Virus record (IMG/VR): IMGVR_UViG_3300042564_002372
Coordinates: 45,828-109,827 of that record
Source: a virus
Length of the DNA: 64,000 bases
Strand: one strand, 5' to 3'
The number at the start of each line of letters is the position of its first letter. Position 1 is the stretch's first letter. A program made the translations under genes and the position numbers. The notes under the pieces are model-generated. The model was not told the origin of the DNA. It saw nothing but the letters and a program-made list of their open reading frames with translations, and did no database searches. Positions 9,264-17,900 of the stretch are shown here, in pieces.

Positions 9264-12200
9264 TCAGTTGTATTTATCCAGCCAGTTATCCTTGTCTGGG
9301 TTATTTGTAAAGTTAAGTAATTGATTTAATTTTTTCATTGGTTGGGCATCTAATTGATTGATTCCCAATTCAGCAACTGGATACTCTGTCACCTTCTTTC
9401 CTTTGAATTTATAATTCTTTCCTGGCTTCATAAGCTTTGTATCTCCTGCATCAGAAACACCAACAACATCGTAAGGAACTCCTTCCATAGTGATGTAGTT
9501 GCTATCAATCTCTGTCACTTTTCCAGGATGTGCCCATTGACCTCTGTTGTCTTTTATCACTCCTCCTTTTCTTTTCTTTGGAAGATAGAATCTATCATAT
9601 ATTTCAATAGGGTTCATCATTCTATTCAAAGCAGGATTATTAAAATCATACTTATCATAAATAGAAACATAAGAACCATCAGGACTCTTCTGTAATGTAA
9701 ATCTTTGTAAAGGATCTATATCTCCAAATTTTACATTCTTATCTGTGTCTGCATTTTCAGAATACCACTTACTATCTAAGATTGGTAACAAACCATTCAT
9801 TTCCATTTTCTCACCAGGTTTTAAATCCTTAGTGAGGTTCATCAACTCATAATCATCAATAACATCTCTGATAGTGTAATACTTAGCATCAGGATCTTTT
9901 GCTACAGAAGGTTTGTACTTTGACTCTTTTAGATATTGTCTTTCGCCAGGGATGTTCATTGCTGTTGCCCAGAACTCTTCAGCCAAGTGTGGTTTACCAC
10001 TTTTAGTTTTCAATGGTTCAGATTCATTACCCATTAAATAATTATATGCATATACAGGAAGTTTTAATGCATTAGGATAATCTACTGGCCTAACAGTTTT
10101 ATACACCTCTGTATTACTTAAAGGTTTTAACGCATTTAATAAACTAAGAGCCTTTGTTGTAACAGGATCAGATATTTCTTCAGATACAAACTTTGTTGCT
10201 TTTTTTGCAAAACTTTCTTCTCCACCATCCTGCATACTCTTTGGTTTCCAATCCAATCCATTCTGGTAGAATTTCATTTCTCCACCATTCTGTTTTTTAG
10301 GAACTTCATTCTTTGACTCTTCTGATTTTTCTTTAGCTTTTTTATGCATGTAGCTAGAACCACCTATTATTCCAGCTCCTGCAACGCCAGCTCCTTTAAA
10401 GTATTTGTTATTTTGAGCATTATTCCAATCTTTCAAAACATCCATTTGCTTTTCATCAGCAATCTTAGGTGTGCTAAGCATTACAGCATCAACTGCTTCA
10501 TTTTCTTTTGCTACACCTTTTGGAAAGCTTTGGACTTTCTCAATCAACTTATTATTGTTGTGATCAAAAAAGTTTCCAGCATCATCATAGTATATTCTAT
10601 TTTTTAAATCAAAAGGTGCTCCTCCAGTTAAAGAAGACACTTCAAATTCTTTTAATTTTTTTGGTAATCCTTTAATTGGTTGAAGAGGTTGTAAGTCCCA
10701 AGTGTCTGTGAAATCAACAAATTTTCTACCTTGTTCATCCACTCCTTTTGTAATCCATCCATTACCATGAACGGCACCAAAATTAAATTCTGGTCGAACT
10801 TCCATTGTCCCAAATGAAGACTTAGGATTATCAACTATAGATTGTAAATCTTCCTTTCCAATTCTAAAATCATTTATTGCTAATGTATTATCTGCATTTT
10901 TAGAAAATGTATCATAGTTAGGTTCTAATCCATTATATAATCTCCAAGCATCAAATCTATTTTTAGTAGCATGTGTCTTAGGTTTAAATTTTAAAAAATT
11001 TGGAGTTAGTAATTCTGCTGGGGAAGCTAAAACTGTAAAAGGATCATAGCCTATAGGTGTGATACTTCTATTTACAACTTCTCCTACTTGTTTTGTTAAA
11101 TTTTTACCAAGTTGTTTACCAACTAATTTAGATCCTCCCCCAATCAATGTTGGATCAATTGCTGATAGTCCAATGTTTGCAGCATTCTGTAAAAACCCTT
11201 CTGGATTTTCATAGCCTAGAACATCAGAAAGATCTCTTTGACTGCTTCCAAATTGTCCAAAGTTTGGATTTACATTACTGAAGTTATAAGGCTTACCTGT
11301 CAACATTGCAACAGTTTCTGCTAATGCTGCTGTAGGAACTTGCTCAAGCTTCATTAGGTTTTCAGGAATGCCATATAATGCTGCTGTTGTAAAGTCACGC
11401 AATGAGTCCATTGTGTAACTTCTAGGAGCTGTGACAGTTACTTCAGGTAAGTCAGGTAGAGTGAATGCACCATCATAGTATGTGCCCACTTGCCTGTTCC
11501 TATACATCTCTGGATAGCGGGGATCGTTTATAGATATTCTTTCTATGTCATCGCCCTTTTGCGCAGAAGGTATTCCTCCACCATTTTGAAATCCATCAAT
11601 TGGGTAGTATGATTTTCTACCATATACTTCACCAGTTTTTTCTCCAGACTTAGAGTTTATATAATTTGCAAGCTTCTTAGCAGTGGCAGCAGGACTCATG
11701 CTTTCAGTCTTTGTAGGTAGAGGTTGTGATTTAGGATATATTAATTCAACATCACCACTAGGATATACTCCTTCAATATCACTACTACTAATTACATTAG
11801 GTGAACTTGTTTGAGACATTACATCATAAGCTGTTTCTGCACCTAGTGCTCCAAGAAGACCTCTATTCCACAGCAATGAATTATTTGTCATTCCTTTCAC
11901 ATTACTAAAAAGCTCCAAATACCCTGTATCAGTTTTGTTTAAATTTATAGGGGAGTTGGCAGCACGTCTTGCTTGTTCTGTTAATGGATACAATGGATCG
12001 CCAGGTCTTAGCATCATTGCAGGTCTTCTAAAAGTGTTTGCTCCTAGGAATGTTGGTAAAGCAACACTAGCCAAATTAATTCCTGCATTTAAGTAATTAC
12101 CTCTATAAGCCTCATCAGCACCTTGTAATCCATCTACAATCATTCCAGCAATATTGCCAACTCTACCAACAGCTTGTGCAGTTGGATGAGGAATAAAGTT

Positions 12201-13565
12201 TCCCATTTGCATTACATCAGTTGCTACATCAGCATACCCAAGCCCTTGTCGTATCAATTCTTCGCCACGTCCAGGAGCTTGTTTTAGCTGAGGTAGGCTT
12301 TGTAGATATTTGAAATATTGATATTCTGGATTTTCTTTAAGTTCTAGTCCTGCAATTTTATTAGCAATATTAGTATCTATATTTGTTTCATCTTTTTCAA
12401 TCTTTTTTCCTTTCTGTGCTGAAGCCATTGTCTTCTTTGCATACTTTCCTTTGCTAGGAGCAGAACCAGCTGTACGTGCGTATGTAAATCCTACAGAGCC
12501 AGGAATAGACATACCACCCATTGCAATTGGTGTAATTTCTTCATCACCTTTAGCAATGATGTTCATTAGCTTGATAAAGTTTTCATCACCTGTCAACATG
12601 AGTGTTCTGTCAAGTGATTCATTATTCTTTAATTGTTTTTTTGCTTTATCCAGATCTTCTTTTGTAAACTCTTTACCTTTTCTAATATCATAAATATCTT
12701 TATCATACATTAGGAATCTAAGAGCATTTAAGTCAGATCTTAACTCACGAGGTTTTTCTAAATGTTGAGCATCTTGTACTTTTGACCAAAGTTCTGGAGT
12801 TAAAACTTTAGGAAGTTTCTTAGTCCAGTTTGGATCTATTGATGATCTTAGTAAATTAATTTCTTTACTACTAAGATCTGATTCGTATGTATCTATTGCA
12901 TGTGCAATTTCATGGGCCTTTACTGTATTTACATCTCCATCAAAATCTCTTGGATTAATATTAGCTACTCCCTCACCCTCAAAAAATTCAGATCTTTTTG
13001 TTGGATCATAGGTTATAGCACCTGGTCGTTGAAGCTTTTCTAGTTCTAGAAAGTTACTTCTCATTTCCCTATCAATTAAACCACCGCTATATGGATCAAG
13101 TATTTCATCTCCTGTAACAGGGCTATATTCAGGAAATTCTTGATAACCTGTTTCTATTTTTCTTCTTCTATATTCTGGACTAGTAATCCAAGATTTGAAA
13201 AACTCTACTGGATCTTTTGTTTTTTCTAAATAAGGAACTGTGGGTATAGGAGTATATTCAGGCATTCTAGCTGCTTGATCAAATGGAGAAGGATCTCTAA
13301 AGCCTTGTACAACCACTTCAGGAAGATTATATTGAGCTGCAATGCCCCTGTCCTTCTCCTCTTGCATTTTCTTATTCATGTAGGCAGTTACACCACCTTG
13401 AGCAATTGGAATAAGTTCACCACCATCTTGAAACTGTCCTCCCCATGCGGGAGAATAGTTTCTTCCTTTAGTGTTATATCCTAGTCCAACAAAGCCTTCA
13501 GGAAGGCTAACGTTTGAATCATTAGCGTTGTCTGCTTTCCCAAAGTTATCTAACCATCCTTTCAT
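9264..13565 (-). CDS. Large virion cargo protein with HEIAH zincin motif, 1433 aa
   Basis: The clearest functional motif in the cargo block: HEIAH at residues 218-222 in the context VKAHEIAHAIDTYES, the HExxH signature of zinc metallopeptidases, with a downstream acidic segment (RELRSDLNALR) that could supply a further ligand. The region before it (YDPTKRSEFFEGEGVANINP) fits a small peptidase domain at about residues 150-330. The rest is a mosaic with repeated tags: FQDGGELIP, FQNGGGIPSAQKG, KKQNGGEMKFYQNG, QDGGEESFA, AQKGKKIEK, and two LPEV-x-V motifs (LPEVVVQG; LPEVTVTA). crAss-like phages are known to encode predicted zincin virion proteins; ejection and cleavage of host or virion targets is inference. 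Confidence 0.75.
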   Translation of the reverse strand: MKGWLDNFGKADNANDSNVSLPEGFVGLGYNTKGRNYSPAWGGQFQDGGELIPIAQGGVTAYMNKKMQEEKDRGIAAQYNLPEVVVQGFRDPSPFDQAARMPEYTPIPTVPYLEKTKDPVEFFKSWITSPEYRRRKIETGYQEFPEYSPVTGDEILDPYSGGLIDREMRSNFLELEKLQRPGAITYDPTKRSEFFEGEGVANINPRDFDGDVNTVKAHEIAHAIDTYESDLSSKEINLLRSSIDPNWTKKLPKVLTPELWSKVQDAQHLEKPRELRSDLNALRFLMYDKDIYDIRKGKEFTKEDLDKAKKQLKNNESLDRTLMLTGDENFIKLMNIIAKGDEEITPIAMGGMSIPGSVGFTYARTAGSAPSKGKYAKKTMASAQKGKKIEKDETNIDTNIANKIAGLELKENPEYQYFKYLQSLPQLKQAPGRGEELIRQGLGYADVATDVMQMGNFIPHPTAQAVGRVGNIAGMIVDGLQGADEAYRGNYLNAGINLASVALPTFLGANTFRRPAMMLRPGDPLYPLTEQARRAANSPINLNKTDTGYLELFSNVKGMTNNSLLWNRGLLGALGAETAYDVMSQTSSPNVISSSDIEGVYPSGDVELIYPKSQPLPTKTESMSPAATAKKLANYINSKSGEKTGEVYGRKSYYPIDGFQNGGGIPSAQKGDDIERISINDPRYPEMYRNRQVGTYYDGAFTLPDLPEVTVTAPRSYTMDSLRDFTTAALYGIPENLMKLEQVPTAALAETVAMLTGKPYNFSNVNPNFGQFGSSQRDLSDVLGYENPEGFLQNAANIGLSAIDPTLIGGGSKLVGKQLGKNLTKQVGEVVNRSITPIGYDPFTVLASPAELLTPNFLKFKPKTHATKNRFDAWRLYNGLEPNYDTFSKNADNTLAINDFRIGKEDLQSIVDNPKSSFGTMEVRPEFNFGAVHGNGWITKGVDEQGRKFVDFTDTWDLQPLQPIKGLPKKLKEFEVSSLTGGAPFDLKNRIYYDDAGNFFDHNNNKLIEKVQSFPKGVAKENEAVDAVMLSTPKIADEKQMDVLKDWNNAQNNKYFKGAGVAGAGIIGGSSYMHKKAKEKSEESKNEVPKKQNGGEMKFYQNGLDWKPKSMQDGGEESFAKKATKFVSEEISDPVTTKALSLLNALKPLSNTEVYKTVRPVDYPNALKLPVYAYNYLMGNESEPLKTKSGKPHLAEEFWATAMNIPGERQYLKESKYKPSVAKDPDAKYYTIRDVIDDYELMNLTKDLKPGEKMEMNGLLPILDSKWYSENADTDKNVKFGDIDPLQRFTLQKSPDGSYVSIYDKYDFNNPALNRMMNPIEIYDRFYLPKKRKGGVIKDNRGQWAHPGKVTEIDSNYITMEGVPYDVVGVSDAGDTKLMKPGKNYKFKGKKVTEYPVAELGINQLDAQPMKKLNQLLNFTNNPDKDNWLDKYN

Positions 13566-13566
13566 A

Positions 13567-14433
13567 TTACTTGTACGAGATTTGTGCTGGAGCTATAATG
13601 AATTGTGAAACTAAATGAGCGTCTGAACGATTGTCAAGAATGTGTCTGATTTTCAATTCTTTAGCTCTAAGGGGTTCTTTCTTAAATGATCTTGATCCAT
13701 AGTCCATGTTGATTTGATTCACTTCTTTATCAAGAGAAAGTGATTGACATGTTCTGACAAAGAGTGGTATGCTCTTGTCTTTCACTACAGACCAGAATGT
13801 ATTGTACTGATAGAAGTTATCACTCTTAGTAAATGTGATAGTCTTGCTTTCAGCATTTAATATAGGATATTGTAAGTAGGATTTCAAATTATTGATTGGT
13901 TTTGGCACCAGCTCCAATACACCTGTACTCTGCTGTCCATTGTAAAGAACAGCTTTATTAAACCATATATTGTCAAGTTCTATTCTTGATACATCATTTG
14001 ACACACCATAAGGATCACTAAAGTATTTGTACACCTTAGTGTAGTCTTTTACATTCTGAAGAATCTCATCTTGATATTGATATGCAAAAGGATATTCAAT
14101 AATGTATGGCTCTATGTGTCCATAGAATGTATTGTAGATAGTGTGATCTAGAAGATGTCTCCAGACACAAGCTGTCTGAATAGTTTCTAAAGGAGTGTTT
14201 TGATATTGATCCTGCGTAATAGTTGTGACAGGGAATGATTTTTGGTACGCACACTTTCCTTCAGATGTAATTGTAATCAAGTCAACACTATCATCTACAA
14301 TGAAACTAATGCCTGTAGTTACTTCAGAGAGTGTTACACCTGAGGCAATAACATTCCCATACGCATCTGTGATGGTGAAAGGCCCTGAGTTAGGGCCTGT
14401 CTTTGTTAGTTTTATAGCGATAGTCTTTGACAT
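13567..14433 (-). CDS. Tail-associated protein with N-terminal 'SGPF' beta-domain, 288 aa
   Basis: I use the ATG at 14433, which lies one base after the preceding stop (TAACATG); an in-frame ATG 15 bases upstream would overlap that gene, and the shorter start aligns with two paralogues. Residues about 1-80 (MSKTIAIKLTKTG...GPFTITDAYGN...ITSEGKCAY) match the domain that makes up the proteins at 14435-14890 and 28181-28432: a Gly-Pro-Phe core and a C-terminal STG/SEGKC turn. The remaining 200 residues are beta-rich with many aromatics (EPYIIEYPFAYQYQDE; DNIWFNKAVLYNG). Location next to the muzzle gene suggests a virion surface or tail accessory protein. Function unknown. Confidence 0.6.
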   Translation of the reverse strand: MSKTIAIKLTKTGPNSGPFTITDAYGNVIASGVTLSEVTTGISFIVDDSVDLITITSEGKCAYQKSFPVTTITQDQYQNTPLETIQTACVWRHLLDHTIYNTFYGHIEPYIIEYPFAYQYQDEILQNVKDYTKVYKYFSDPYGVSNDVSRIELDNIWFNKAVLYNGQQSTGVLELVPKPINNLKSYLQYPILNAESKTITFTKSDNFYQYNTFWSVVKDKSIPLFVRTCQSLSLDKEVNQINMDYGSRSFKKEPLRAKELKIRHILDNRSDAHLVSQFIIAPAQISYK

Positions 14434-14434
14434 G

Positions 14435-14890
14435 TTATGGGCATCCAATATTTAATGTTTGTTGAATCGAGGCGTTATAACCACCTGGAGCAATACAACT
14501 TGTTATACTAGCTCCTGTGTATGTATAATACCTAACTGGTGAACCAGGAAGAATATATTGTTGACCTGCGCCAAGAGTTGGTTGAATCAATGTAAATCCG
14601 CTGTCCGCTGGATCACATCCTGCAAGTTGATAATATGTACTACATGTAGTTGTTGTTGTAGTAGTTACAGGAAATGTGAGAGTTATGTCTATAAAGTTAG
14701 TACACAAGCCAGTGGACTTCACACGAACAATTGTAGTTCCTACAGGAGCTAAAGTTGTTGTGTAGCCAGCTAAAAGAGCTGTTCTAGACACACCTGTTAC
14801 AAATGCTGTAGTGTATCCATCTATATTAGAGAAGAGGCTAAATGGGCCTGTATCTACCCCAGCTGCGCTCAATGTTATTGTTATAGTCAT
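14435..14890 (-). CDS. Small 'SAG-x-GPF' beta-domain protein with poly-Thr linker, 151 aa
   Basis: Residues 1-73 form a domain with the pattern ITLSAAGVDTGPFSLFSNID...LLAGYTT...STGLCTNF. A near copy occurs at 28181-28432, with a divergent one in the neighbouring 288-residue protein. A run of eight Thr follows (VTTTTTTTC), then a second Cys-bounded module of about 70 residues (CSTYYQLAGCDPADSG to IGCP). This 'domain, poly-Thr, Cys-bounded module' plan recurs at the C-terminus of the 1897-residue tail protein. No signal peptide. Probably exposed on the virion; whether the modules bind host glycans or other virion parts cannot be told from sequence. Confidence 0.6.
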   Translation of the reverse strand: MTITITLSAAGVDTGPFSLFSNIDGYTTAFVTGVSRTALLAGYTTTLAPVGTTIVRVKSTGLCTNFIDITLTFPVTTTTTTTCSTYYQLAGCDPADSGFTLIQPTLGAGQQYILPGSPVRYYTYTGASITSCIAPGGYNASIQQTLNIGCP

Positions 14891-14927
14891 GTTTCAAATT
14901 TTAACGCTATTGCTTATTTATTTTATT

Positions 14928-17900
14928 TTAAGATGGGCAATTACATTCAGGATCAAAACAGCCAACACCTTGTGACAAGAATCCACAATCATCACTTATG
15001 ACTTCAGTAACACATGCTATGAAACACAATCCTTCATCTTGAGGAGGTATATTGTAGGTAATTGTTACACCATTTTCATTCTTGAAGACAAATGTACATC
15101 CACCAAATGGAGCTGATGTTAATATATGACAATCAGCTGGTATCTGAGTAGTTGTTGTAGTTGTAGTTGTGCTTGTAGTAGTAGTTGTTGTTGGAGTAAT
15201 TGGATTTTCAGTAGTTGTTGTAGTTGTTGTAGGTGCCTCAGTAGTGGTGGTTGTGGTTGTAGTTGGGATAGTTGTTGTTGTAGTTGTAGTCCCACACGTT
15301 CCAGCAAACACTTGAGTTATCTCATTTGTATAATTTGTATGTGCACCTGATTGCAAAGAATACAAAGTGCTCAAATTACCATTTATATAATAGAAGCCAT
15401 TAGCATAATTTGTAAATGACCAGAATGGTTGAGGATTCGTAGTATCACAATTTACATCTATATCATATACAAAGAATGTATATCGAGGAGTGGCTGTAGT
15501 TGTAGTGGTAGTTGGAGGCGTAGCGGTAGTAGTTGTAGTGGTAGTAGTAGAACATGGAGTACCATTATCACTTGTGCTACCGCTTTGGAAGAACCAATAA
15601 TTTGTTCCATCAGAGTAGTATCCATCAGGTATAGGAGTGGTTAAACTACTATCAGTATATAAGAATGTACCACTTACAATATTAGGTCCATTAGTAGATG
15701 ATGCGTAGAATGTTGCTCTATTAAATGCAGCATAATCAGCACAAGCCAATGGTCCAGTACTTAAATTAGGAGTACTATTCAACAAGAAACTATAAAATGC
15801 TACTGTTGTCGTTGTTGTTGTAGTTGGGGTAGCAGTTGTTGTTGTCGTAGTAGTTGTTGGAGCAGCTGTAGTAGTTGTAGTTGTTGTAGAGCTTGTTGTA
15901 CTAGTAGTAGTTGTACTAGTAGTACTAGTTGACGTTGTAGTTGTTGTAGATGTGGAGGTTGTAGTAGTTGTTGGTCCAACCAAAATACAATCTAAAGATA
16001 CAATCACTCCAACACCTGCTAGAGAACAGTTTATCTCCCGAACTGTAGCTGTTATGTTACACTGCAAAGGAGCAACAGTAGTTGATGTTGTAGTTGTTGT
16101 TAATCTTGTAGTTGATGTTGTAGTGGTAGTAGTTGGATTAGCAACTAATGTTCCTACTAAGAAATCAAAGTCTTCACAGCAATTGTTTTGTCCAGAATAG
16201 AAGAAGTTATTCTCTGCAATATAGAAGTTTGGAAGATAGCTGTGAAAGCTTATCCAACTATTCGTGTTCATGTTAAAAGACAATGTCCACGATACATTGC
16301 AGAAGTATTCTTCATCACTAAGACTAATGTCTTGTCTGATGGTTAGACCATTGACAATATTGTTGATGTAGAAACTTTGTTCAACTGGATCATACAGAAT
16401 GTTTTTTGACTTTGGTGCATAATCAAGTTTTGTAATAATCACTCTATCGTATACAGCATCATAGACACCATGTAATCCTATTCCTTTGAAGTGATTATCA
16501 ATATTCACTTCTGGGAAATTTTTGTAGATTATAAATGGTAGATGCTCAACAAAGAATCTATTCATTCCTGATCCAAATCCAGACAAGTCAGTCACTTGTG
16601 TTCCTTGAATTAAGAACACTTGTGCCCTCTTTGCATCCACTGTAATCTGACCTTGAGGAATCTTCAAAAGCATTCTATGCTGACTTCCCACATACCCAAG
16701 ATCAGTTTCTGCAAAGTCAATTGGAGGAGCACCTCTAAACAATAATGGATTACCTACATAAGCAGCTTGAGGGTTGCTTGTGTCAATAGTCAATAGATTA
16801 TTGTACAACAATGTCTTATTCTCAAATCTGGCCAGAATAGCTTTATTCTGTATACCATCTAGGCTTATAAGATTTCCATAGTTCTGTGGGAAATCAAAGT
16901 AAGAAATAGCTCTGTAGATGAGCCAGTTGTTCACTCTGTTGTCAGCATCGATATTCTGAGCATCAGAATAGATTGTTCTGAATGGGTAGTTTGTGAAACA
17001 AAGTCTCGCTTCCCAGTCAGGAGGTAGGTGAGTGAATGTGTTCTCTCTATTTTGCTTTGAGAATGTTGTATTGTAGTAATAGGTATTGTCTTGAGCAATA
17101 GGAACAAAGCTCTGTTGCAACCAGTCATCTGGAATGTCTGTACTAACATGTGGCCAGAAGTCTCCCTCTCTATTGTTAAACGCTTGTCTTAAATCAAGAT
17201 TGTAAGAGCTCTCGCAATAGAAGTTTGGAATGCCATAGGCAAACAGATAGAAGTAACCATCGTAATATGTAATAGTTGAGCTTGGTGTTACTCCTCCAGA
17301 TCCACCTTGAGGGAAAGTTGTACTAGTGGTAGTGGTGGTAGATGTAGATATAATCACATCTGTTCCCACCTCATTAGGACAGTCGAAGTTGTGTGCTTTG
17401 TAAGAAATGATGTTAGCCATCACTCCTTGTCCAGGAATGCTGTAGTTCTCGAGAATTGATCTCGCAGAGTGCCAGTATCTAGGATATGCAACGTTACCTA
17501 TCTCATCATAGAAGATGTCGCTATCATCAGGAGCGTTCACTCTGTTATCAATAAAGAATGGAAGCTTTGTTTTGAATGCGAATCTGCTAATAAATGTGTC
17601 ACCACCAAACACAGTGGTGGTTGGATTAGGTGAGTTAATTATGTATTGATAACCTGTATCAATTGTTTCGTATGAATAGATTTGTCCCCACTGATTGATA
17701 ATCATGTCTTTCAGTGATGCATAATATGAAACAACCTGTATCGGTTCTTCCTTAGCTGGTGTTCCACAGTTTCCTATTTCTGAAATAGTGAATCTTGATC
17801 TATCTGAAACAATACTTGTTGTTCCAGAAAGCATGTTTGGACTCTGGTTAGGAAATGGTAAAGCTGTAGTGTCTTCGTTTGTTTTTACAAAGACAGAGCT

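Noticed and set aside
15119-15350. Frames of Gln/Leu or Cys/Ser repeats across the poly-Thr region
   Set aside because: Out-of-frame or antisense readings of ACN codon runs.
14928-16160. Diversity-generating retroelement for the variable tail modules
   Set aside because: No reverse transcriptase or template repeat pair was seen in the window; it cannot be excluded elsewhere in the genome.
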